Positions 1 through 8,237 of a DNA stretch of 28,042 nt are shown here, one piece after another. The position numbers and the translations under genes were made by a program. This DNA is from JANQPA01 sp964628385 (GTDB taxonomy: Bacteria > Bacteroidota > Bacteroidia > Chitinophagales > Saprospiraceae), in contig CAZVOD010000059.1 in NCBI GenBank assembly GCA_964628385.1, positions 1 to 28,042 on the forward strand, read 5' to 3'. Each line of letters opens with the position of its first letter. Within the stretch, counting starts at the first letter, position 1. The notes beneath the pieces were generated by a model. It was not told the DNA's origin. It did no database searches and saw nothing but the letters and a program-made list of their open reading frames with translations.

Positions 1-1143
1 TAATGGTATTCTAAACGAAGGTTCGTACATAAATCGTTTATCAAACCAACCATGTTCCCCTAAATAAAACCCTTGATCTGAGGTATAAACAACTAGAGTG
101 TTTTCCGTTAAATTATTTTTATCAAGATAGTCTAGCAAACGGCCAATGTTTCTATCCACACTGTTCAAAGAAGCTAAATAATCTTGCATATATCTCTGAT
201 ATTTCCAATAGGTCATTTCTTTTCCTTCAGGTGTATTTTTCTCAAAATCCTCATTGATTGGACCATACACGGCATCCCATTTTTGTTTTTCTTCATCGTT
301 CAAGCGATTGTATCGTTCTAAATAAGAAGATTCATACCAGTCTAAAAACTCTTCCAAATTCATTCTAGCTAGAATTTCAGGACGAATTTTATTATCGGCA
401 CTTAGCGCCATATGGTCTCCAATTCGCATTTCAGCTTCCTTAGCAGCTGAACCACGATTGACATAGGTATCGTATAAAGTTGCAGGCGAAGGAATCTCAG
501 CATCTTTGAAGGCCTCTAAATCTTCCATGCTCGGCCACCATTGTCTATGTGGTGCTTTATGATGGTACATCAAAAGAAAAGGCTTTTCTTGGTTTCTGAT
601 TGAATCTAAATAATTAATAGCCAAATCGGTAGTCGCATCTGTTACATAGCCCTCTTCTTTTACAATACCTTGAGATGTTCTAAATTCGGGATTGTAATAA
701 TGGCCTTGGTCTGGTAATACTTTCCAATAATCAAAACCACTAGGTTCTGATTTTAAATGCCATTTTCCAACAATTGCCGTTTCATAACCATTTTTCTGAA
801 GGATTTTAGGAAAGGTGAGTTGCGAAGAGTCAAATACATCCAAATTATCGCGAACACCATTCAAATGACTAAATTTCCCAGTTAACGCTACTGCCCGACT
901 TGGCGAACAGATGGAGTTTGTAACATAGCCTTTATTAAACAACATCCCTTCATTAGCTAAACGATCAATATTTGGGGTTTGCATTAATTTTGAACCATAA
1001 GCACTAATCGCTTGATAAGCGTGATCATCGGTCATGATGAAAATGATGTTAGGTTTTTCATATGCGATGTGAGTCTTATCTGTTGTTTCTTTTTTACAGG
1101 ATAAGAGCATAATAATCAGAGAGGTCAAGAAGATTTTTTTCAT
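1..1143 (-). CDS. Sulfatase, lipoprotein, 3'-truncated by window edge
   Basis: Family S1 sulfatase that would hydrolyse sulfate esters, probably on glycans, in the periplasm or at the cell surface. 381 residues are visible and the C-terminus lies beyond base 1. The start chosen gives a short lipoprotein signal (MKKIFLTSLIIMLLSC, lipid Cys16); an in-frame ATG five codons upstream (1158) is possible. Metal-binding Asp pair D39-D40 (MTDDH), formylglycine-type motif CSPSR at 79-83 (Cys79 would be oxidised to formylglycine), a KWH motif, HHKAPH, and the late metal site SDQG around 356 all appear in the usual order. The spacing resembles N-acetylglucosamine-6-O-sulfatase-like Bacteroidota enzymes, but substrate is inference. 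An anaerobic or FGE-type maturase is needed and is not in the window. Base composition looks more AT-rich than the genes to the right. Confidence 0.93.
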   Translation of the reverse strand, partial: MKKIFLTSLIIMLLSCKKETTDKTHIAYEKPNIIFIMTDDHAYQAISAYGSKLMQTPNIDRLANEGMLFNKGYVTNSICSPSRAVALTGKFSHLNGVRDNLDVFDSSQLTFPKILQKNGYETAIVGKWHLKSEPSGFDYWKVLPDQGHYYNPEFRTSQGIVKEEGYVTDATTDLAINYLDSIRNQEKPFLLMYHHKAPHRQWWPSMEDLEAFKDAEIPSPATLYDTYVNRGSAAKEAEMRIGDHMALSADNKIRPEILARMNLEEFLDWYESSYLERYNRLNDEEKQKWDAVYGPINEDFEKNTPEGKEMTYWKYQRYMQDYLASLNSVDRNIGRLLDYLDKNNLTENTLVVYTSDQGFYLGEHGWFDKRFMYEPSFRIPL

Positions 1144-1329
1144 TTTGTTAATATCCATTGTACCACAACTGGTTAAATTTAAAGTCTTCAATCTATACGC
1201 TATTTTGAAGGTATGGGTTACACTTTGTCTTTATTTCCGTCGATCTTTAAATATAAGAATATTTCTCAGCGTTGAGATAATTAATATGATCCGAAAATCT
1301 AGCCTTCCAACCGGATAGGTCACAGTAGC

Positions 1330-1500
1330 CTACACTTTAAATGCTTTTCCAAGAGTCAAATATCGACGTTCTGTTCCACGGATATTGATTTTTTGTAGTC
1401 GATTGGGATCATCAAAAACTTTGCTTCCCTGCTCAAAAGAGAGGCCGTGCTTCTTTTTATTTGACTCATTCTTGTTATCATCCCGTTCAAAATCGGGCAT
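1330..1500 (-). pseudogene. Truncated BrnT-like (DUF497) toxin remnant
   Basis: A 56-codon frame starting MPDFERDDNKNESNKKKHGL resembles the N-terminal half of BrnT ribonuclease toxins: an FE-D--K---N--KHG start, the SFE---VF-DP segment (residues 21-32), and RGTERRYLTLGKAFKV at 41-56 where BrnT normally has E-R---IG. The frame stops there, whereas BrnT is about 90-100 residues. The continuation in another minus-strand frame (VTYPVGRLDFRII, about 1285-1323) resembles the VVYT---IRIISAR segment, which suggests a frameshift or nonsense mutation in an old gene. No BrnA antitoxin frame follows. The similarity is by eye only; an alternative is a short unrelated ORF. Confidence 0.5.
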
Positions 1501-1669
1501 TTGGAAGGATTTAAAGTGATATATAAAATTGCAACTTTTGATCTAAGAATACATGTTCGAAAAATCATCATCACGCCTAAAAATCTTCCTCTGAGTTTTT
1601 TTCTAATTTCACAAAACGGTTACTTACATTAATGTTTATAATTTTCAACGAGTCCACCAGAATCTTAAC

Positions 1670-1699
1670 AAGAAGACAGACGCCAGCCGAGGTCTTCTT
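1670..1699. repeat. 8-bp inverted repeat, possible weak hairpin
   Basis: AAGAAGAC (1670-1677) is matched by GTCTTCTT (1692-1699) around a 14-nt GC-rich loop. There is no T-run on either side, so it is not a clear terminator for a flanking gene. Confidence 0.3.
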
Positions 1700-1907
1700 T
1701 GGCCAAAAAACTTATTTCATCCCAACTAAATATTCGGCTTCACTGGTTTAAAATTGGGGGGAAGTATGGTCTTCTATACATAAAAATTACTACAAACAAA
1801 CTGTATTTCTTATATTGATGTTCTTTTTTAAGCTATGTTAAAACAAAACTATTGGCAAATTTGAAAATTTAAAAATCAATAATCTAAAAATTAAGAAATT
1901 AGATCGT

Positions 1908-4253
1908 ATGAAAAGATTTCGAGTGTTATTATTCGTGATGGTCATTGCAGGGGTATATGCCTATGGTCAGCCCAAGTCCAATCACGGAAACAAGTTTGAG
2001 CAGTTGGGACAAATCTTACCTACTCCAAATGCTTATCGCGGAGCGGATGGAGCACCCGGGCCGGAATACTGGCAGCAGCGTGCCGATTACGAAATAAAGT
2101 GTCGTCTTGATGATGAGCAAGTCAGATTGTATGGAGAAGAAAAAATCACTTATTACAATCAGGCACCCAGTACGCTGAAATATCTCTGGCTACAATTGGA
2201 TGAAAATGAGCATTCAGCAGAAGCAGACAACAATTATTTCGATCCAAGTTCTATCAATCAATACATGAGTGAAGATGCGCTGCTAGGCTTGGAGAAAAAA
2301 GAGTTTTTAGAGAAGTATGGCCATAAAATTCAGTCTGTAACTGATGAAAATGGAGAAGAGCTGCCCTACACGATTAATCAAACGATGATGAGAATAGAAC
2401 TGCCGCGCCCATTGAAAAAAGGGGAAGCCTTTACTTTTAATGTAGAGTGGTATTATAATATTCCTGATCGCTTTGATTCCCGATTGGGAGGTCGTGGTGG
2501 CTTTGAATATTTTGAAGAAAACGATAATTACCTGTTTACTATCACCCAGTGGTTTCCTCGTATGTGTGTATACGACGACGTAGAGGGTTGGCAGAACAAG
2601 CAGTTTACCGGCCGCGGAGAATTTGCTTTGACTTTTGGTGATTATGTAGTGCAGATGGACGTGCCTGCTGATTATGTAGTGGGGTCAACAGGAGAGTGCC
2701 TCAACTATTCTACTGTACTGACTCCTGACCAGCTAGAGCGCTGGGAAAAGTCAAAGACAGCTGATGAGCCCGTTGAGATCGTTACACTCAAGGAGGCACA
2801 AAAAACGGCTAAAGCTAAGAAAAGCAAAGAGCGTAAGACATGGATTTTTAAAGCCCAGAACGTACGTGATTTTGCCTGGACTGCCAGCCGGAAATTTATC
2901 TGGGATGCTATGCCGCACTATAATGCAGATGGTAAGCGCGTGATGTGTATGAGTTACTATCCGGAAGAGTCCTACACTTTGTACGGTCGTTACTCTACAA
3001 AAGCAGTAGCCCATACGCTAAAAACTTATTCTAAGTATTCTATCCCTTATCCATATCCGGTAGCTATTTCTGTTGAAGCACAAAACGGTATGGAGTATCC
3101 AATGATTTGCTTCAACCCGGGCCGGCCGTCAACCGATGATGGTACTTACTCTGAAAGTGACAAGTATCGGGCTATTTCTGTGATCATTCACGAGGTGGGA
3201 CACAACTATTTCCCCATGATCATCAATAGTGATGAGCGCCAATGGACTTGGATGGACGAAGGGATTAATACCTTTGTACAATACTTGGCAGAGCAGGAGT
3301 TTGATGAATATTACCCTTCCCGACGTGGTCCTGCTTTTGTAGCTACCAACTATATGAGTCAGCACCCTGATCAGCTCGAGCCAATCATGACCAACTCCGA
3401 AAATATTGTGCAGTTTGGTAATAACGCTTACATGAAACCCGCTACTGGCCTGAATATCCTTCGCGAGACAATAATGGGGAGAGAGCTCTTTGATTATGCA
3501 TTCAAAGAATACTGCGAAAGATGGGCTTTCAAGCATCCTCGTCCAGCAGATTTTTTTCGTACTATGGAAGATGCTTCAGGTGTAGATTTGGATTGGTTCT
3601 GGAGAGGTTGGTTCTATAGCATCGAGCCAGTAGATATCTCTTTGGATACGGTAAAATATTTCCAGGTAGATATGGATAAAGATCCCGAACCTGTAGAACG
3701 CAGTTTCCCTTCGATGACGAAGGAGCCGCCGATGACTATTTCGAGAATGCGCAATAAAGAGGAAGGTATCAAGTATGCCGTGGATGAAGATCCTGAGCTA
3801 CAGGATTTTTATGTAAAGAACAGAACCTGGGAATCCGAAGACTCACTGACCACCAATACTGTGGTTTACTTCAATGAGACGCTGAAGAAGAAAGAAAAGA
3901 AAGAATTTGCGGATAAACACTATTATCAGTTGGAGTTTAGTAATAAGGGAGGATTGCCTATGCCAATCATCCTGGAGTGGACTTTCGAGGATGGAACTAC
4001 AGACATAGAACGCATACCTGTTGAAATTTGGAGAAAAAGCGAAAATAAGGTAACCAAGGCCTTCATGAAAACCAAAAAGGTGAAAAATGTAACCTTGGAC
4101 CCTTACCGCGAAACAGCTGATGTAGACGTATCGAACAATGCATGGCCTGAGATACCGGCAGAACCTAGTCGTTTCCAGGTATTCAAGGAGCATAAAATGA
4201 AGGAAAAGCTCAACAGAATGCAGAAAGCACAAGGCAAAAAGATTAAGCCATAG
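1908..4253 (+). CDS. M1-family zinc metallopeptidase, secreted
   Basis: Gluzincin aminopeptidase-type enzyme, 781 residues, exported by an N-terminal signal (MKRFRVLLFVMVIAGVYAYG, cleavage probably before Gln21). The catalytic domain carries the zinc signature HEVGH at 428-432 with the third ligand Glu451 in WMDEG, giving the HEXXH-X18-E spacing of family M1. An upstream QNGMEYP (392-398) occupies the place of the GAMEN exopeptidase motif. The N-terminal portion is the beta-rich M1 domain; the C-terminal 150 residues are charged and end in a Lys-rich tail, with no T9SS sorting domain, so the mature protein is probably periplasmic. It stands alone, with a strong terminator just after the stop. 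Substrate cannot be read from sequence; nutritional or envelope peptide trimming is likely. Confidence 0.92.
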   Translation: MKRFRVLLFVMVIAGVYAYGQPKSNHGNKFEQLGQILPTPNAYRGADGAPGPEYWQQRADYEIKCRLDDEQVRLYGEEKITYYNQAPSTLKYLWLQLDENEHSAEADNNYFDPSSINQYMSEDALLGLEKKEFLEKYGHKIQSVTDENGEELPYTINQTMMRIELPRPLKKGEAFTFNVEWYYNIPDRFDSRLGGRGGFEYFEENDNYLFTITQWFPRMCVYDDVEGWQNKQFTGRGEFALTFGDYVVQMDVPADYVVGSTGECLNYSTVLTPDQLERWEKSKTADEPVEIVTLKEAQKTAKAKKSKERKTWIFKAQNVRDFAWTASRKFIWDAMPHYNADGKRVMCMSYYPEESYTLYGRYSTKAVAHTLKTYSKYSIPYPYPVAISVEAQNGMEYPMICFNPGRPSTDDGTYSESDKYRAISVIIHEVGHNYFPMIINSDERQWTWMDEGINTFVQYLAEQEFDEYYPSRRGPAFVATNYMSQHPDQLEPIMTNSENIVQFGNNAYMKPATGLNILRETIMGRELFDYAFKEYCERWAFKHPRPADFFRTMEDASGVDLDWFWRGWFYSIEPVDISLDTVKYFQVDMDKDPEPVERSFPSMTKEPPMTISRMRNKEEGIKYAVDEDPELQDFYVKNRTWESEDSLTTNTVVYFNETLKKKEKKEFADKHYYQLEFSNKGGLPMPIILEWTFEDGTTDIERIPVEIWRKSENKVTKAFMKTKKVKNVTLDPYRETADVDVSNNAWPEIPAEPSRFQVFKEHKMKEKLNRMQKAQGKKIKP

Positions 4254-4271
4254 AATCAAAGTATGGCAATA

Positions 4272-4320
4272 GGTGGCTCATAACAAAGCAAGAGATATGA
4301 GCCACCAAACTTTTTTCTTT
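4272..4320 (+). terminator. Rho-independent terminator of the M1 peptidase gene
   Basis: Perfect 10-bp stem GGTGGCTCAT (4272-4281) with ATGAGCCACC (4297-4306), 15-nt loop, followed by AAAC and a T-rich tail (4311-4320). It lies 18 nt after the peptidase stop codon. Confidence 0.85.
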
Positions 4321-4718
4321 CAAAAATTATCGGCTTTAAGTAACCGGCAAAAAGAAAAAGCCCGGGAACCTTTCTTAGAGGACATCAACAAACTGCCTCC
4401 AACGTCCCTGACAAAAAGAGCAAAGTATTATCTACCCGTTCAATTGCGGAAAATCAGCCTCCCTTGCTTTTGATTTACTATTACCTACGAAACAAGTCTA
4501 CTCATTGATGGTAGAGCATTCTTTTTGTTCACCTTTTTACAGAGCGGCATTATCCCATAGAGAACTTCCAATACCAAATGAAGACAGGTAAGGCCTTATT
4601 TTTTCTTACCTATTTCTGTAATTGTTCAGAATTTCATTTTAAAAATGAATGGCTTTTGCAATATTTATTTTATTTTGATGACATCTTAATATTCATATCA
4701 AACCAAACCAATAACAAA
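4321..4718. other. Intergenic region upstream of the S8 peptidase gene
   Basis: About 400 bp without a supported gene. It includes an 8-bp palindromic repeat (TTCATTTT at 4633-4640, AAAATGAA at 4642-4649) and, 35 nt before the chosen start, TTATTTTG (4670-4677), one mismatch from TAnnTTTG. No clear -33 element accompanies it, so promoter assignment is weak. The open frame running in from 4578 is in phase with the peptidase but lacks a signal peptide at its start. Confidence 0.4.
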
Positions 4719-6245
4719 ATGAGATACAACAATTTGTTGCTAGCCTTAGTGCTTATTTTTGCTGTTATGGGCTGTCAGAACCTGGTAGAGCAGGAAGCCT
4801 TTGATGTAGCATCCGATGATCCTATGAGTCGATCTGAAATTAATGAACTAGTAATGAAGCAGTTAAATGCGAATGATGATGTTTTTAACTGGGCAAACGC
4901 AGACGATAGAATGCTCTGGAGTGCAGTCGTTAACAGCGATTCTCTGGTGACTATTGGCTACAAGCCGGCTGGCGTGGGTCGTATTGATGAACAAATTCAT
5001 TTGTTGAATTTGAACGATGGCGAATGGAAGAGTGCACGTGAAAAGATACTGAATTATGTTGTTACTCAAACCAACAACAAATATGGTACCAGCTACACTG
5101 CTGAGCAATTAATGCCATACGGTGAGCAGCGCACTTTACCTTATCTTGACCTTTATGTTTATGATGCTGAAATAATCAGTGAGGTAAGACAAATGCCTGA
5201 GGTAAGATATTTAGAGCCAACCGGATATGGTCTGGAGGAAGTTAACTTCCGCAGTGATTCGGGCTGTGGCAGTTATGATGCCAGCGTGGATGGGAATGAT
5301 TATACGGCTATTAGTCCGGCTTCCAGAAGGTCATGGCATCATGATAATCACAATATTGACGATGCGCAAAACAATTCAAATAAGGGAGATAATATCTGGG
5401 TGGCGGTAATTGATACCGGTGTTGACCCCGGGCAGGATAAATTAAATGGCGAATTTGCAGAGGGCCAGTCAACTGGCCGGGCTCGAGAAAGAAAAGGGTT
5501 CTACAAGACGGGTTGGTGGTGGAACAAAAGAGTAGATGGTCCAGACGACAGATGCGGTCATGGTACGGCAATGTGTGGACTGGTAGCTGCTCCAAGAGGT
5601 TTTGACAATACCCCAGCCGGTGTAGCTTATGAGTGTAACCTGATTTCTTACAGAGCTACCAGCGATGTAATAATCAATGGTTCTGATGAGAAAAACGGTG
5701 TGGCTGATGCACTTGTAGACGCTGGTAATCAAAGCAAAGTAAAGATTATAAGTATGTCAATTGGTGATGTATTTAGTAGCGGAAAAGTAGCTGATGCAGT
5801 CAGGTATGCTAATAACAGAGGGAAGTTGATCTTTGCAGCCGCGGGTACTTCCTTATCTTGGACTAGCTGGTGGGGAGTGATCTTTCCGGCAAGCATGAAC
5901 GAAACGGTTGCTGTTACTGGTATACGGACAGGTTCTCCAAGAGAGCGTTGTAATACCTGTCACGACGGAAGTAAGGTAGATTTTGTGATCGAAATGCAAA
6001 GAAGAAATAATACCAGCCGTTTGGCGGTAGGCATTACCAAAACCGGCAATGATTCAGGGTATATAGGCGGATCTTCGGCCGCTACTGCTACTACTGCAGG
6101 TATCGCAGCTTTGGTGTGGAGTGATTATCCTTCCTGGAGCAAATCGCAGGTGTTGAATCGCCTGAAAGCTTCAGCAGATTACTACCCCAGTCGAAGTGGT
6201 AATTTTGGTTGGGGTAAGCTGGATGCCAATCAGGCCGTGCAATAG
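4719..6245 (+). CDS. Subtilisin-like serine peptidase (S8), lipoprotein
   Basis: 508 residues from the ATG at 4719. This start is preferred over an in-frame ATG at 4578 because it opens directly with a lipoprotein signal (MRYNNLLLALVLIFAVMGC, lipid Cys19). Residues about 25-170 form a pro-region; the peptidase domain follows. The catalytic triad is visible as Asp232 (VAVIDTGV), His281 (CGHGTAMCG) and Ser453 in GSSAATATTAG, aligned with subtilisin GTSMAAPHVAG. The oxyanion-hole position is unusual: the usual AAAGN is AAAGTS, with Thr377 in place of Asn. There is no T9SS tail, so the enzyme is probably membrane-anchored in the periplasm or outer membrane. It has Cys pairs such as CNTCHDG that may form disulfides. 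A hairpin terminator follows. Substrate unknown. Confidence 0.9.
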   Translation: MRYNNLLLALVLIFAVMGCQNLVEQEAFDVASDDPMSRSEINELVMKQLNANDDVFNWANADDRMLWSAVVNSDSLVTIGYKPAGVGRIDEQIHLLNLNDGEWKSAREKILNYVVTQTNNKYGTSYTAEQLMPYGEQRTLPYLDLYVYDAEIISEVRQMPEVRYLEPTGYGLEEVNFRSDSGCGSYDASVDGNDYTAISPASRRSWHHDNHNIDDAQNNSNKGDNIWVAVIDTGVDPGQDKLNGEFAEGQSTGRARERKGFYKTGWWWNKRVDGPDDRCGHGTAMCGLVAAPRGFDNTPAGVAYECNLISYRATSDVIINGSDEKNGVADALVDAGNQSKVKIISMSIGDVFSSGKVADAVRYANNRGKLIFAAAGTSLSWTSWWGVIFPASMNETVAVTGIRTGSPRERCNTCHDGSKVDFVIEMQRRNNTSRLAVGITKTGNDSGYIGGSSAATATTAGIAALVWSDYPSWSKSQVLNRLKASADYYPSRSGNFGWGKLDANQAVQ

Positions 6246-6290
6246 CAGGTTTAAAAACTACTTTGAAAAAGTGATTTGGATTATTATATT

Positions 6291-6335
6291 ACTATCGGCT
6301 GTAAGAGATTTCTTCTTGCAGCCGATAGTAGTTTA
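6291..6335 (+). terminator. Hairpin terminator after the S8 peptidase gene
   Basis: 11-bp perfect stem ACTATCGGCTG (6291-6301) and CAGCCGATAGT (6319-6329) with additional pairing inside the 17-nt loop. It is 45 nt past the stop codon. The following T-tract is short (AGTTT), so termination may be partial. The same bases appear in a short 61-codon frame, which is judged spurious. Confidence 0.65.
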
Positions 6336-6476
6336 AAAATAGCTACGGCGGATGACATTTGTCAATTGCTAAAGAGTCTTAAAAATTATAATTTAGTTAT
6401 AATTTTATTCATACTAAACATCTTGGGTACTTGCCCCGATTTAAAAGTAGAAATTAACTAGAAAACACTCGTAAAC

Positions 6477-7130
6477 ATGAATATTAGCGTAGAACAACTA
6501 CCTGAAGAAGGTTATGTTTTAAAACAAAGACTGGAATATGGAGACCTGGTAACATTTATCAGAGAGATTTACGAAGAGCCTAATATTGTTACTCGGGTAT
6601 TCAACTTCATTAATTTTACGAATTTATTTTTCTGTATCACTTTTATCTTTGATCATTTTTCAGGCAACGCTACTTTTGGGGCATTGTTGGCCAAGCTCAG
6701 TTGGGCTGTGCTGATCACTATTTTGTTAGTGCCCATACACGAAGCCATTCACGGGATTGCCTACAAGCTTGCGGGGGCTCCTAAAGTGAGCTTTGGTGCT
6801 GATTTCAGGCAGTTTATTTTTTCAGCTCAGGCCGATAAATTTGTAGTAGGGGCTAGGTCTTTTTATGCTATTGCTTTTGCCCCATTTGTTATTGTTACTA
6901 CTGCAGCTGTTGTTAGTATAATTATGTACCCGGAATACAAGTTGATCTTAAGTACAGGAATTCTGATTCACACCATGGCTTGTGGAGGAGATTTTGGTTT
7001 GGCTGCCTATTTTTACAAGCATGCCGATTCAGGGATGGTCACCTATGATGATGTCGATGCCAACGAAAGCTTTTTTTGGGTAAAAAAGAAGAAAAAGAAA
7101 AGTACTGATAATCAAGAAAGCGAACAATAG
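6477..7130 (+). CDS. DUF3267-type HEXXH integral membrane protein
   Basis: 217-residue membrane protein. HEAIH at 88-92 (context VPIHEAIHGIAYKLAGAPK) forms a zinc-binding HEXXH motif inside a hydrophobic segment, followed by a second hydrophobic region with AFAPFVIV and a third near residues 155-180. This arrangement fits the DUF3267 putative zincin family, whose members are predicted membrane metalloproteases of unknown substrate. Hydrophobic stretches lie at about 42-62, 73-95, 128-150 and 157-178; the C-terminus is a charged KKKKKK tail and probably cytosolic. The gene is monocistronic as far as visible, meets the leftward PorP-like gene tail to tail with a 30-nt gap, and has no clear terminator of its own. 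Function is not established. Confidence 0.75.
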   Translation: MNISVEQLPEEGYVLKQRLEYGDLVTFIREIYEEPNIVTRVFNFINFTNLFFCITFIFDHFSGNATFGALLAKLSWAVLITILLVPIHEAIHGIAYKLAGAPKVSFGADFRQFIFSAQADKFVVGARSFYAIAFAPFVIVTTAAVVSIIMYPEYKLILSTGILIHTMACGGDFGLAAYFYKHADSGMVTYDDVDANESFFWVKKKKKKSTDNQESEQ

Positions 7131-7160
7131 ATTATCTTATTTAATTTTCCAAGTTTTGTA

Positions 7161-8213
7161 TCAAAGCCCCGGGCAGTCCACCTGGTATCTTCCTCTTGTT
7201 GTACTGGCAAAGGTATAGCTCAGAAACACTTCGAGCGCGCCGCGATTCTCATTAACCCGACTGAGTGTAGAGCTGGTAAAGTCATAGCTTAGCCCGATTC
7301 CAAGCGGCCCTGACTCTATTACGGTAGAAAGAATAATGGCATTGAGTTCAAAGGGAGCAATGATCGATTCACTGGCGTGTCCCCACACGCCAATTTTCAT
7401 ATCAACATCACTTACCCTCTGGCCACGATATTTAAGCTGTGCTCCAAATAGCGCACTACTGTTTGGCCCCTGACGGTTATAAATGACGGCGGGTATCAAG
7501 CTAATGGCGTCAAAAAGCGGGATCTCACCGCCAGCGTGCAGCACATAACGTCTTTGGATCGGTTCGCGAACGGCATCAGAAAAGGCGATATTGGGATTGT
7601 TGATATGGTACATGGCTGCACCGATGTATACACTGGCATTTTTATCAAAAGTAGCGTACCACATGGCTCCTGCGTTAAAGCTTACATGTAAACGGCTGTT
7701 TTGCCCATCAAAATTTTCTCCACTGGCAGCATTTTCATTGAGGGATACCGAAATAGGGTCAAACTGATTGCTGAACCACAAACGATCAGGCTCAAAAGTC
7801 CACTGCCCAAAGCCCACCTGGGCAGCTCCTACCAAATAATAAGCGGTGCCCTCGCGGTTAGCATAAAGCTGACGAATGTAAGAGCCTCCAAAATTGCCAC
7901 CAATCCTGTTGAAGTTAGAAGTGCCGGCTTCGTCCCGCATAAAGTCCATTCCAAGACCAAAATGATCATAGCGACCTACCGGAATACGCATGTCATAGCT
8001 GGCGGCCAGTGTTCGATATGCCTCTTTGCCGGCTACACTGGATAGTTGGTCCCGATAATTGAAAAATATACGGGTAGTTCCATCAAAAATACCCACCAAT
8101 GCCGGGTTGGTTCGACCGGGGTTGGCATAGTACTGAGACAGCATGGGATCTTGAGAGAAAAGCGTACCGAAAACCCCACTAAATAAAATGATAATAAGTA
8201 AAAGCTTCTTCAT
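7161..8213 (-). CDS. PorP/SprF-like type IX secretion membrane protein
   Basis: 350 residues with a signal peptide (MKKLLLIIILFSGVFGTLFS, cleaved before Gln21) and then the family hallmark DPMLSQYYANPGRTNPALVG at 22-41. The rest is amphipathic beta-strand sequence ending in LEVFLSYTF-type strands, consistent with an outer-membrane beta-barrel. Known SprF-like members are needed for secretion or surface attachment of partner proteins that carry type B C-terminal domains. Its start is only 24 nt after the stop of the 1821-residue adhesin with just such a domain, so the two are probably co-transcribed and this protein is the adhesin's dedicated partner. It is a paralogue-type accessory rather than necessarily the core PorP of the secretion system. 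Confidence 0.92.
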   Translation of the reverse strand: MKKLLLIIILFSGVFGTLFSQDPMLSQYYANPGRTNPALVGIFDGTTRIFFNYRDQLSSVAGKEAYRTLAASYDMRIPVGRYDHFGLGMDFMRDEAGTSNFNRIGGNFGGSYIRQLYANREGTAYYLVGAAQVGFGQWTFEPDRLWFSNQFDPISVSLNENAASGENFDGQNSRLHVSFNAGAMWYATFDKNASVYIGAAMYHINNPNIAFSDAVREPIQRRYVLHAGGEIPLFDAISLIPAVIYNRQGPNSSALFGAQLKYRGQRVSDVDMKIGVWGHASESIIAPFELNAIILSTVIESGPLGIGLSYDFTSSTLSRVNENRGALEVFLSYTFASTTRGRYQVDCPGL

Positions 8214-8237
8214 ATGTCTAAAGAGTTTTGGGAAAAT

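Larger units (their letters stand above)
1160..1907. other. AT-rich intergenic region, 748 bp
   Basis: Separates the leftward sulfatase from the rightward M1 peptidase. It contains a truncated BrnT-like reading frame (1330-1500, minus strand) and an 8-bp inverted repeat at 1670-1699. No convincing TAnnTTTG promoter was found directly upstream of the peptidase gene. Nothing else with coding character was recognised; the remainder looks like decayed or non-coding sequence. Confidence 0.5.

Noticed and set aside
1356..1574. 72-codon minus-strand frame
   Set aside because: It overlaps the BrnT-like frame in another phase and has no protein-family resemblance.
4273..4473. 66-codon plus-strand frame with GTG start
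   Set aside because: It begins inside the terminator hairpin of the M1 peptidase gene and has no recognisable features.
4578..4718. Longer N-terminus for the S8 peptidase
   Set aside because: The lipoprotein signal starts exactly at 4719; the extra 47 residues would bury it.
6276..6461. 61-codon plus-strand frame before the DUF3267 gene
   Set aside because: Its first third is the terminator hairpin of the S8 peptidase gene and the rest is AT-rich noise.
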